Shown here: one piece after another, positions 32,444 to 39,745 of the stretch | How the letters are laid out: every line of letters begins with the position of its first letter | Position numbering within the stretch: position 1 is the first letter of the stretch | Assembly: GCA_018715775.1 (NCBI GenBank) | Contig: DVKZ01000128.1 | Coordinates: 1-48,142, forward strand | Length of the DNA: 48,142 nt | Direction of reading: 5' to 3' | Source of the DNA: Candidatus Fimousia stercorigallinarum | GTDB taxonomy: Bacteria; Bacillota; Clostridia; Lachnospirales; Lachnospiraceae | The notes under the pieces: model-generated | What the model was told of the DNA's origin: nothing | What the model saw: the letters and a program-made list of their open reading frames with translations, nothing else | Database searches by the model: none | Made by a program: the position numbers and the translations under genes

Positions 32444-33381
32444 CCGTCTTCTATCTCTCCATTTCGAATTGCTTCCACATAAGATTTCCAGTCCATAACA
32501 CTTTCTACGGATTTGATCGCCACCTCGATCATATCGAGATCCGGCTCTCTTGTCGTCAGCTTCTGTAACATCAATCCCGGCTTGCTTAGTACCGACAAGA
32601 TTTTAGAATCACTGGTCCCCGCAAAATGTAAAAATTCATAAGAAACTCCTGCAATGACCGGAATCAAGAGAAGCCGGTACACAATTTTCAACAGGACGGA
32701 ATCCGTCTGAATAAAGAAAAAGAAAAAGATACTGATAAACATTACAATGAACAAAAAACTGGTTCCACAGCGCTTATGCAGTCTGGAGTATTTTTTAACA
32801 TTTTCCGGCGTCAGATCTTCCCCGTGTTCCAGACAATTGATTGTTTTATGCTCTGCTCCATGATACATGAAAACACGCTGAATATCTTCCAGTCCGGAAA
32901 TCAGGAGCACATAGCCAAGAAAAATCGCGATCCGCAAAATTCCTTCCAGAATCAGCACCAGCGTATGGTTATGCAGAATGTTTTCCAGAAAACCGGTCAG
33001 CAGATAAGGAAGGATCATAAAGATGCCGATTGCCAGTATAAACGCCAGGAGCATCGTGAAAACATTCTGGATCCACTCCGCTTTTTCTTGGAATTTGTCC
33101 TCCAGAAACTGCTCAAATTTCGTTTTTTCCTCGTCTTCCACATAAAATTGGGCGGAAAAAGTCAGTGCTTTTGCTCCACCGGACAAGGATTCTACAAAAC
33201 TGACGACTCCCCGGACGATCGGGATTTTTAAAATCGGATATTTGTCCTTAATACTTGCTGCATTTTGAACCTTTACTTCTATCGTCTGATCAGGCTTTCG
33301 TACTGCGATCGCATATTTACTGCCATTGCGCATCATTACGCCTTCCATCACCGCCTGACCGCCTATTAATATTCTTTTCAT
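32440..33381 (-). CDS. DUF1385 (YqhQ) family membrane protein
   Basis: A 313-residue membrane protein. It begins with the family signature IGGQAVMEGVMMRNGSKYAIA and has the conserved YHGAEHKTINCLEHGEDLTPENV block (with likely metal-binding His/Glu/Cys), then SRLHKRCGTSFLFIVM, VSYEFLHFAG and LMLQKLTTREPDLDMIEVA. Three to four membrane segments lie between these blocks. It is widely conserved next to prmC-prfA in Clostridia; proposed roles are not proven. First gene of the operon, overlapping prmC by 4 bases. Confidence 0.95.
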   Translation of the reverse strand: MKRILIGGQAVMEGVMMRNGSKYAIAVRKPDQTIEVKVQNAASIKDKYPILKIPIVRGVVSFVESLSGGAKALTFSAQFYVEDEEKTKFEQFLEDKFQEKAEWIQNVFTMLLAFILAIGIFMILPYLLTGFLENILHNHTLVLILEGILRIAIFLGYVLLISGLEDIQRVFMYHGAEHKTINCLEHGEDLTPENVKKYSRLHKRCGTSFLFIVMFISIFFFFFIQTDSVLLKIVYRLLLIPVIAGVSYEFLHFAGTSDSKILSVLSKPGLMLQKLTTREPDLDMIEVAIKSVESVMDWKSYVEAIRNGEIEDG

Positions 33382-33398
33382 ATTCCTTCACCTGAGTA

Positions 33399-33434
33399 AA
33401 AAAAATAGGTCGGAATAGTCATCCCAACCTACTC
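33399..33434 (-). terminator. Terminator of rpmE
   Basis: On the minus strand TAGGTTGGGA and TTCCGACCTA pair (two G-U pairs) around a 6-base loop, followed by T8. It lies 18 bases past the rpmE stop and just before the DUF1385 operon. Confidence 0.82.
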
Positions 33435-33451
33435 TTATAATTGTATTAATC

Positions 33452-33652
33452 TTAAAGATTGCCGTATTTACGATTGAATTTTTCAATACGTCCACGAGCC
33501 TGATTTGCTTTCTGCTGTCCTGTGTAGAATGAATGACATTTTGAACAGATTTCTACATGGATATCTTCTTTTGTAGATCCTGTTACGAATTCATTACCGC
33601 AGTTGCAAACAACTTTTGCCTGATAATATTTTGGATGGATTCCTTCGCGCAT
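33452..33652 (-). CDS. rpmE: 50S ribosomal protein L31, zinc-binding type
   Basis: A 66-residue ribosomal protein: [21 protein letters not shown], then [20 protein letters not shown] and a basic end [12 protein letters not shown]. The CxC and CxxC give the four cysteines of the C+ (zinc) form. A zinc-free paralogue may exist elsewhere in the genome. The GTG at 33659-33661 is possible, but AGAGGTG suits the ATG at 33650-33652 and homologues start MREGIHP or MKEGIHP. Its own promoter is at 33759-33787, directly after the rho stop, and its leader of 100 bases contains hairpins. Confidence 0.97.
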   Translation of the reverse strand: MREGIHPKYYQAKVVCNCGNEFVTGSTKEDIHVEICSKCHSFYTGQQKANQARGRIEKFNRKYGNL

Positions 33653-33661
33653 GTTCTTCAC

Positions 33662-33753
33662 CTCTTCATCATATTTCGTTGGATTTTGCCAACGTATTTG
33701 CGAAACGAAATTCTTATAGTTTCATAAAATAGTAGCTGTAAACATAAACAGCT
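33662..33753 (-). promoter_or_regulatory. Structured leader of rpmE, candidate L31 autoregulatory RNA
   Basis: The transcript should start near 33752 at a hairpin: AGCTGT (33748-33753) with ACAGCT (33734-33739). Further on CGTTGG pairs with CCAACG (33677-33694) next to the ribosome binding site; an alternative pairing, ATTTCGTT with AACGAAAT, uses the same AACG. Autoregulatory r-leaders for L31 are known in Firmicutes; this may be one, not checked against the covariance model. Confidence 0.4.
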
Positions 33754-33758
33754 TTTAA

Positions 33759-33787
33759 ATTGTATCATATACATTTACATATTTCAA
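33759..33787 (-). promoter_or_regulatory. SigA promoter of rpmE
   Basis: On the minus strand TTGAAA (33782-33787), 17 bases, TACAAT (33759-33764), with TGA right before the -10 (extended). It begins 14 bases past the rho stop. Confidence 0.65.
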
Positions 33788-33800
33788 GGGAATTTTATAT

Positions 33801-35192
33801 TTATTTTCTTAAAAGCGAACGTTTTGTATATTCTACAAACTGTGCATTGTTCTCTGTCCGTCTGAATAGATTTAGCATCTGCTCCAGGATATCTTCCGCC
33901 TTTGATCCGGAAAGTTCTTTGTGAAGCGCATTAACGACTTCCTGTTCCTCCGGCGTCAGTAAAAGATCATCTCTTCTCGTGCTGGACTTGGCAATGTCAA
34001 CAGCCGGGAAGATTCTTTTTTCTGACAATCTGCGGTTTAAAACAAGTTCCATATTACCGGTTCCTTTAAACTCCTCAAAGACAACATCATCCATGCGGCT
34101 TCCGGTATCTATCAATGCCGTTGCTAGAATTGTCAGACTGCCTCCTTCCCTCATATTTCTGGCAGCACCGAAAAATTTCTTCGGCATATAAAGTGCTGCA
34201 GGATCAAGGCCGCCGCTTAATGTTCGTCCGCTCGGAGAACATGTCAGATTATACGCCCTTGCCAGACGGGTAATGCTGTCTAGCAAAATGACAACATCTT
34301 CTTTATGTTCCACAAGGCGTTTTGCCCGTTCCAGCACCATTTCCGAAACGCGTTTATGATGTTCCGGCAGCTCATCAAACGTAGAATAAATGACTTCCAC
34401 ATTGGGTCCTTCAATCGTTTCCTTAATATCCGTTACTTCTTCCGGACGCTCGTCGATCAGCAATACGATCAATTTGATATTCTTATAATTACGGCTGATA
34501 CTTTTGGCAATCTGCTTCAGAAGCGTTGTTTTTCCAGTTTTGGGCGGGGATACGATCATACCGCGCTGTCCCTTACCAATCGGTGCAAGAAGATCGACCA
34601 TCCGCATGGAAACGGAACTGTCATCGGTTTCCAGTGACAGCCTCTCATTCGGAAAGATCGGCGTCAGATCTTCAAAATTCTTTCTCTTCTGAGCTTCATA
34701 CGGCGGATATCCATTGATAGAATCGATATAAAGTAAGGCGCTGAATTTTTCTCCCTGTGTTTTTACACGGATGCTTCCCCGTAAGATATCACCAGTTTTT
34801 AAATTAAATCTCCGGATCTGGGAAGGTGAAACATATACATCATTTTCTCCCGGAAGATAATTTTCACATCGGATGAATCCATAACCGTCCTGCATAACTT
34901 CGAGGATTCCATCGGCTTTTTCTCCACTGTCAAGATCTGAAAGTTTCTGGCTCTTTTCTTCGTCTTTTGTTTTTTGATGGTCTTTTTTATGTTCTTTTTT
35001 GTGCTCTCTGTTATGTTCCTGCCTGATTTCTTTCTTCTCTTCTTTTTTCTCTTCTTTCTTTCCTTCTTTTTTCTCTGCTTCTGCCTTCAAACGCTCGATC
35101 AGATCACTTTTTTTTAAAGCAGAGATTCCTTTTATTCCCTCTTCTTTCGCATACTGTTTTAAAGCAGCAAGGGACATCTCTTCAAATACCAT
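33801..35192 (-). CDS. rho: Transcription termination factor Rho with charged N-terminal insert
   Basis: A 463-residue hexameric RNA helicase. Residues 1-38 are the Rho_N helix bundle ([26 protein letters not shown]). Residues about 39-92 are an insert of Lys, Glu, His and Asp (for example [18 protein letters not shown]). The cold-shock RNA-binding domain follows with [21 protein letters not shown], then the ATPase: Walker [10 protein letters not shown] (216-224), [26 protein letters not shown] and [15 protein letters not shown]. Catalytic residues look complete. It has its own promoter-like region at 35262-35293; rpmE follows from a separate promoter. Such insert-bearing Rho proteins are known in several phyla. 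Confidence 0.97.
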   Translation of the reverse strand: MVFEEMSLAALKQYAKEEGIKGISALKKSDLIERLKAEAEKKEGKKEEKKEEKKEIRQEHNREHKKEHKKDHQKTKDEEKSQKLSDLDSGEKADGILEVMQDGYGFIRCENYLPGENDVYVSPSQIRRFNLKTGDILRGSIRVKTQGEKFSALLYIDSINGYPPYEAQKRKNFEDLTPIFPNERLSLETDDSSVSMRMVDLLAPIGKGQRGMIVSPPKTGKTTLLKQIAKSISRNYKNIKLIVLLIDERPEEVTDIKETIEGPNVEVIYSTFDELPEHHKRVSEMVLERAKRLVEHKEDVVILLDSITRLARAYNLTCSPSGRTLSGGLDPAALYMPKKFFGAARNMREGGSLTILATALIDTGSRMDDVVFEEFKGTGNMELVLNRRLSEKRIFPAVDIAKSSTRRDDLLLTPEEQEVVNALHKELSGSKAEDILEQMLNLFRRTENNAQFVEYTKRSLLRK

Positions 35193-35261
35193 ACTGTTAC
35201 TCCTCTTACATTTAAATATATTGGAAATTTTCCGCGAATGCCTGTCATTACGAAATGAAAT

Positions 35262-35293
35262 ATTATATCAATAGAAGGTATATATCCATATAC
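35262..35293 (-). promoter_or_regulatory. Putative rho promoter with adjacent palindrome
   Basis: On the minus strand TGA directly precedes a perfect TATAAT (35262-35267), an extended -10. Just upstream, 35278-35293 is the palindrome GTATAT-GGAT-ATATAC, in place of a -35 box. The leader to rho would be about 63 bases. Confidence 0.4.
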
Positions 35294-35341
35294 TTAGAAT
35301 ATTTACGTTTATCATCATAACACATTTCAAACATATATGCA

Positions 35342-35375
35342 ACAGGCAGCAAAATCTTGTCATTTCGCTGCCTGT
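35342..35375 (-). terminator. Hairpin after the LCP gene
   Basis: ACAGGCAGC (35342-35350) pairs with GCTGCCTGT (35367-35375), a 9-bp stem with a 16-base loop, 10 bases past the LCP stop. The following minus-strand bases (TGCATATATG) give a poor U-tract. Confidence 0.55.
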
Positions 35376-35384
35376 CATTTTGTA

Positions 35385-36806
35385 TTATTCTTTTTCTAAT
35401 TCCTGAATTGCTTTCGTTGCCTGATCAACTGTATCCTGATCCGGGATCATCGTATACAATCTGCTGTTCGGCATAGAATAGAGACCGGTTGTCATTACAC
35501 CGGTACCGTCCAGATGCTGTCTTTCCATTGTGAAATTACTCATATCACTCAGCTGCATCTGGATCAATTGTGCGATCTCTTCTGATGAAATATTCGTTTC
35601 AAATGTTCCATCGATCTTATTCAATAATTCCTGATAGTTGAATAGAACGTTCGGATTCTTTAACTTCTGGATGATTCCGAGAATAACATCCTGCTGATTC
35701 TGGATTCGATGGATATCGCCCTCTGCATAGGAGTGACGTTCCCTTGAATATGCCAGGGCAGTTTCTCCATCCATATGATTCATACCCTCCTGGATTGTAA
35801 TATTTCCAAGATGAAGTTCTCTATCGCTTTCTACATCAATACCTCCCAGAACATCTACGATCCGGATCAAAGAAGTAAAATTAATTCTTACATAATAATC
35901 AATGTCAATATTTAACAGATTTTCTAATGTCTTTACCGTTTCATTCACACCATAAATACCGGAGTGCGTCAACTTATCTTTTGCACCGGATGTAGGAAGT
36001 GTTACATAATAATCACGAGGAATACTCGTCAGTAAGATTTTATGCGTATTCATATTAACCGTCATAACCATATTGACATCACTTCTGGATACTGTTGAAA
36101 CCGGTCCCTCCGTATCAATTCCTGTGATACATACATTAAAGACGCCGTCTTCAACTCCGCCTGTATTGGCCAGGTTCTCTGTTTGCCGGCTGATCTCGAC
36201 CTGATAAATGACCCGCGTTTCATCAGAAAAATTCTCATGTTCCTCCTCGATCGTTCCGCGATATGCTTCATTCATCAGGATCGCATCCATCGATTTATCA
36301 TATAAGCCTTCCGCAAGCGTTCCAAAATCGCTGACCGCTTTGTAAGTTGCTTCGACCTGTTCATTGACTTCATTTTTTGCTTTTACGATGTTTTCCTTAT
36401 CGATCTGATTATTCAGGCCGATCTTTTTCCCTTCAAGATCCCCGATCTTCTCATAACTGCTCTCATCCAGAACAATGACCGACATAATGCTTGTCTCCTG
36501 ATCGGCATTCGTAAAACCGGAAATCGCATTATAGCCGCTCTGAACAAATACCGTTCCGATCACAAGGATCACACAGAGAAACACTGCCAGCATCCTCGAA
36601 AGGATGGCTCGTATGCTCGTTTCTCTCGCCTTTAGCTGAAGCAGTAATGTGATCAGCCATAAAAACAGAAATACACCTGCGATCACAAGGATATACATCA
36701 TCGGTAAAAACTGCACACGTACCATGGTAAACAGAAATGCTACTGTCGCGAGCAGCTGCAAAAATAAGAAAGTCTTTGCCGAAAGTATCTTTTTCAGAAT
36801 CTTCAT
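35385..36806 (-). CDS. LytR-CpsA-Psr (LCP) family protein with extra N-terminal ligand-binding-like domain
   Basis: A 473-residue membrane protein. Three hydrophobic segments lie in about residues 10-105. An outer domain follows, beginning IMSVIVLDESSYEKIGDLEG and KKIGLNN, with the look of a solute-binding (SBP) fold. The LCP domain starts about residue 225: FNVCITGIDTEGPVSTVSRSD, VNMNTHKILLTSIPRDYYV, and has the catalytic-region block TALAYSRERHSYAEGDIHR with the conserved arginines. LCP enzymes transfer undecaprenyl-linked polymers such as teichoic or capsular glycans onto peptidoglycan. The ATG at 36804-36806 has GGGGAGG; an earlier in-frame ATG lacks a site. Its promoter overlaps the sigF stop. 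Confidence 0.9.
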   Translation of the reverse strand: MKILKKILSAKTFLFLQLLATVAFLFTMVRVQFLPMMYILVIAGVFLFLWLITLLLQLKARETSIRAILSRMLAVFLCVILVIGTVFVQSGYNAISGFTNADQETSIMSVIVLDESSYEKIGDLEGKKIGLNNQIDKENIVKAKNEVNEQVEATYKAVSDFGTLAEGLYDKSMDAILMNEAYRGTIEEEHENFSDETRVIYQVEISRQTENLANTGGVEDGVFNVCITGIDTEGPVSTVSRSDVNMVMTVNMNTHKILLTSIPRDYYVTLPTSGAKDKLTHSGIYGVNETVKTLENLLNIDIDYYVRINFTSLIRIVDVLGGIDVESDRELHLGNITIQEGMNHMDGETALAYSRERHSYAEGDIHRIQNQQDVILGIIQKLKNPNVLFNYQELLNKIDGTFETNISSEEIAQLIQMQLSDMSNFTMERQHLDGTGVMTTGLYSMPNSRLYTMIPDQDTVDQATKAIQELEKE

Positions 36807-36849
36807 TCGTATATGCCTCCCCATATTTTTTTGATTAAATTATTTTCCT

Positions 36850-36879
36850 ATTATAACACTATCTGCTCCCTCTTTTCAA
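36850..36879 (-). promoter_or_regulatory. SigA promoter of the LCP gene
   Basis: On the minus strand TTGAAA (36874-36879), 18 bases, perfect TATAAT (36850-36855) preceded by TGT (extended -10). The TGA in the -35 is the stop codon of sigF (36876-36878). Confidence 0.65.
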
Positions 36880-37610
36880 CATTCTCCGCTTTCTTCTGAC
36901 AGAATCTTTTTCCTCATTTTCTTTAAAATTCTTTTTTCCATTCTCGAAACCTGCACTTGCGAAACATTCAGGATTTCTCCAATTTCTTTCTGCGTTTTAT
37001 TTTCGTAATAGCGAAGCTCCAATAACTGCTTTTCCTCCTTTTTCAGATCTTTCATTAAGTCAGACAGGATCATCCGGTTCATTAGATCATCCTCCCAGTA
37101 ACTTTTTTCCTCCAGCGTATCCATAACGGATACATCACGTCCGTCTCCTTCGTAAATCGGACGGTTCAGCGACTCCACGTCCCGGTTTGCTTCAAGCGCC
37201 ACGACAATCTCATCCGTCGGCAGTTTCGTCACTTCCGAAATTTCTTCTACCGTTGCCTCCCGGTTATACCGGATCTGAAACTTCTCCTGTGCCAGATGAA
37301 CCCGGTAGGCATGTTCTTTCAACGACCTGCTCACTTTGATCATTCCGTCATCTCTCAAAAACCGCTTGATCTCCCCTGAAATCATCGGCACTGCATATGT
37401 GGAAAACTTTACATCATAAGACAGATCAAATTTATCGATGGATTTCATCAGTCCGATGCATCCGATCTGAAATAAATCCTCCAATTCGTACCCTCTTCCG
37501 GCATATCGTTTTACAATGCTCCAAATTAATCCTACGTTGTTCATGACCAGCATTTCCCTGGCCCCTTTATCACCTGCTTTTGACCGTCTGATTAATTCTC
37601 TTTGCTCCAC
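36876..37610 (-). CDS. sigF: Sporulation sigma factor SigF
   Basis: A 244-residue sigma-70 family factor that starts forespore-specific transcription. Region 2 has ARGYELEDLFQIG-type sequence (GRGYELEDLFQIGCIGLMK) and the DNA-melting block KFSTYAVPMISGEIKRFLRD; region 3 has SRSLKEHAYRVHLAQE; region 4 has ENKTQKEIGEILNVSQVQVSR. No pro-sequence is present, as expected for SigF and unlike SigE/SigK. The start is GTG (37608-37610), overlapping spoIIAB by 19 bases, so translation is coupled. In the forespore it is released from SpoIIAB by SpoIIAA. SigG could be confused with it, but the operon settles the matter. Confidence 0.96.
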   Translation of the reverse strand: MEQRELIRRSKAGDKGAREMLVMNNVGLIWSIVKRYAGRGYELEDLFQIGCIGLMKSIDKFDLSYDVKFSTYAVPMISGEIKRFLRDDGMIKVSRSLKEHAYRVHLAQEKFQIRYNREATVEEISEVTKLPTDEIVVALEANRDVESLNRPIYEGDGRDVSVMDTLEEKSYWEDDLMNRMILSDLMKDLKKEEKQLLELRYYENKTQKEIGEILNVSQVQVSRMEKRILKKMRKKILSEESGEC

Positions 37611-38017
37611 TGATTTACCCTTTTTTTCATGATTACCTTTGTTCCTTTATTTACTTCTGATTCCACATAAAGTTCATCCATAAATGCTTCCATAAATGCA
37701 AACCCCATTCCGACCCGTTCTTTATCCGGCTTCGTTGTGAACAGCGGTTCCATCGCTTTTTCCACATCTTCTATCCCTTTTCCGAAATCAGTAATGGATA
37801 TTGACAGGCAGTGATCTTTGATATCCGCTTCCATGACGATCCTTCCGATCGTATCTTCATATCCATGAATGATCGCATTCGTTACCGCCTCTGAAACAGC
37901 AGTCTTAATATCCGCCATTTCCTCTAACGTCGGATCCTCCCTCAATAAATAAGCTGCGATCACCACCCTTGCCATTGCTTCATTTTCTGACCGGCTGTCA
38001 AATTCAAAACGTATCAT
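37592..38017 (-). CDS. spoIIAB: Anti-sigma F factor and SpoIIAA kinase
   Basis: A 141-residue GHKL-type kinase that binds SigF and phosphorylates SpoIIAA. It begins IRFEFDSRSENEAMARV. The N box is AVSEAVTNAIIHGYED with the metal-binding Asn, the G1 box is SITDFGKGIED, and the last box is ERVGMGFAFMEAFMDEL. The frame opens nine codons earlier with TTG, but GGGAGGATAAGT is spaced for the ATG at 38015-38017 and homologues start there. It sits 16 bases after spoIIAA and overlaps sigF. Confidence 0.96.
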   Translation of the reverse strand: MIRFEFDSRSENEAMARVVIAAYLLREDPTLEEMADIKTAVSEAVTNAIIHGYEDTIGRIVMEADIKDHCLSISITDFGKGIEDVEKAMEPLFTTKPDKERVGMGFAFMEAFMDELYVESEVNKGTKVIMKKRVNQWSKEN

Positions 38018-38033
38018 ACTTATCCTCCCGATG

Positions 38034-38336
38034 TTATTGTCCAATGATTTTATACAGACCGGAAATCGTCATGATCCGGTCAATATTGCGATTCACATTT
38101 TTCATAAATACTCTTCCGCCAATTGCCTGAACTTCCTGATATCGTCCTATGATCATTCCAACTCCGGAACTGTCCATAAAATCCGTTTTTAAAAAATCAA
38201 ATCCTATGTTTTCCACCGGATTTGAGACCATCATCATCTGACATTTTTTCTTGACCTGCTGTGCCAGATGATGGTCCAGTTCTCCTTCCAGCTGTACCCA
38301 AAGAGTATTTCCCTGCATTTTATAACTTGTTGCCAT
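38034..38336 (-). CDS. spoIIAA: Anti-anti-sigma F factor
   Basis: A 100-residue STAS protein that frees SigF from SpoIIAB when dephosphorylated by SpoIIE. The phosphorylated serine lies in KTDFMDSSGVGMIIGRYQ (the first or second Ser of DSSG is the known site). Start, ATSYKMQGNTLWVQLEGELDHH, is typical. AAGGAAAGGAG precedes the ATG. It is the first gene of the spoIIA operon, preceded by a SigH-like sequence. Confidence 0.96.
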   Translation of the reverse strand: MATSYKMQGNTLWVQLEGELDHHLAQQVKKKCQMMMVSNPVENIGFDFLKTDFMDSSGVGMIIGRYQEVQAIGGRVFMKNVNRNIDRIMTISGLYKIIGQ

Positions 38337-38359
38337 ACTCTGACTCCTTTCCTTGTCTT

Positions 38360-38392
38360 AAATCCTTACCTAATGTACCTTACTTTTCCTAC
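38360..38392 (-). promoter_or_regulatory. Candidate SigH promoter of the spoIIA operon
   Basis: On the minus strand GTAGGAAAA (38384-38392) matches the SigH -35 (RNAGGAWWW) fully. A -10-like TAAGGATTT (38360-38368) matches RNNGAATWW at 7 of 9, but spacing is 15 instead of 11-12. The -35 is suggestive; the -10 is doubtful. Confidence 0.35.
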
Positions 38393-38402
38393 GAATACAC
38401 AC

Positions 38403-38434
38403 GAAAAAAGGAGAACGAAAAATTCGTTCTCCTC
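38403..38434 (-). terminator. Strong terminator of the valS-folC-TPR operon
   Basis: On the minus strand GGAGAACGAA and TTCGTTCTCC pair around a 3-base loop, followed by T6. It is 16 bases past the TPR gene stop and insulates spoIIA. Confidence 0.88.
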
Positions 38435-38449
38435 GCGTAGTTTTATCAT

Positions 38450-39730
38450 TTAATTTTCTGTCGATGCAGCAGTCGTATCTTCTGTCGTATCAGATGTATC
38501 TTTTGTCTGTTGCTGCAGCTTTTCCAATCTGGATCTGGAATCAAATGTTGTTCCACCCATTTCCAGAACATCTTCATATTTTTTAATTGCATTTTCTGTC
38601 TTACCGGCTGCCTCATAAGAACGTGCTAAGAAATAATGATAATAAACATTCGAATCATTTGCCTTGATCGCTTTTCTCAGGTTTGTGATCGCTTCATCAT
38701 AATTACCGCTGTTAAATGCGTTGTATCCGGTACCGTAGAAAGTTGTTGCTGCCGTTGAATAGGTTTTATCTTTGATCGTATTATAAAGGTTCTTAGCTGC
38801 CTTTGTTGTCAATGCATCCGTATCAATATCCATCAAAGCATCGGCTGCATCCACAGTCTGGCCGGCAATATAGTAATCAGCAGCCTGATACAATGCTTTA
38901 TTGCCGTTCTTATAAGAATCCGCTTCTTTTTTCGCATCTTCTGTTTCTTCTTGTGCCGTTTTCAGATCCGCCTGCAGAGTCGTAATCTCGCTGTCCTTTG
39001 CTTTCAACTGATCTTCATATCCCGCTGTCTCCGATGCATATCGATTCTGTTCAGAACTTCTCATCGTTGGAACAACAAGAATCAGCATTGCGATCACACC
39101 GATCACAAATCCGATACCGATATAAAGAAAACTTCTCTTATTACTCGTTACTTCTTCAAAATCACTGCCATTCGCGATCACCTTTTTCGGCTTTGCCTGA
39201 GATTTTTCTGCAGGAGCAGATTTCTTTGCCTGTTTCGCCTGTTTTTTTGCTGCCTTTTTCGCTTCTTTTATCGCTTTTTTATCATCTTCCTTAACAGAAA
39301 CGTGATCGGATGCTGCTTCTGTCGTTTCTTCTGCAGCAGGCACTTCTTCCGGCTGAGGAACCGGCTGTGCATGAAGTTCTTCCTGATATCTCTTAATATC
39401 CGGATGATCACCGTCTAATGCCGCAGCACGCTCTAATGCCTGCATTGCCAGTTCATCTTTCCCCTCATGCATACAGATCAAAGCGGATAAGAGCTGTACA
39501 TTGATATTGCCCGGCAACAGTCTGGCTACTTTCTGGATCTGAATATAAGCAAGATCATAACTGTCCGTTTTGCAGTAATTTAACGCTAATCCGTAACGTT
39601 TCATGATCTGATCCAGTTTGTTCTGCTGCATGGAATTGCCATCTCCGCCATCAGCCATAACTACTTTCTTTACTTCTTCTCTATCTAAACCTGATTCATA
39701 TTTTACTAATTCCTGTTCAAAATTGATCAT
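38450..39730 (-). CDS. TPR-repeat single-pass membrane protein
   Basis: A 426-residue protein. Residues 35-115 hold TPR-like helices (YGLALNYCKTDSYDLAYIQIQKVARLLP, MHEGKDELAMQALERAAALDGDHPDI). A Glu/Ala/Lys-rich linker follows (AIKEAKKAAKKQAKQAKKSA), then a membrane helix (about 205-225, FLYIGIGFVIGVIAMLILVV), a coiled coil (YEDQLKAKDSEITTLQADL) and a second TPR group near the end (AFNSGNYDEAITNLRKAI and YHYFLARSYEAAGKTENAI). The protein therefore has TPR parts on both sides of the membrane. Family members are common in Lachnospiraceae without known function; a scaffold role is plausible. It is last of the valS-folC operon, 15 bases after folC. Confidence 0.85.
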   Translation of the reverse strand: MINFEQELVKYESGLDREEVKKVVMADGGDGNSMQQNKLDQIMKRYGLALNYCKTDSYDLAYIQIQKVARLLPGNINVQLLSALICMHEGKDELAMQALERAAALDGDHPDIKRYQEELHAQPVPQPEEVPAAEETTEAASDHVSVKEDDKKAIKEAKKAAKKQAKQAKKSAPAEKSQAKPKKVIANGSDFEEVTSNKRSFLYIGIGFVIGVIAMLILVVPTMRSSEQNRYASETAGYEDQLKAKDSEITTLQADLKTAQEETEDAKKEADSYKNGNKALYQAADYYIAGQTVDAADALMDIDTDALTTKAAKNLYNTIKDKTYSTAATTFYGTGYNAFNSGNYDEAITNLRKAIKANDSNVYYHYFLARSYEAAGKTENAIKKYEDVLEMGGTTFDSRSRLEKLQQQTKDTSDTTEDTTAASTEN

Positions 39731-39745
39731 CGTATTGTCCTCCTG

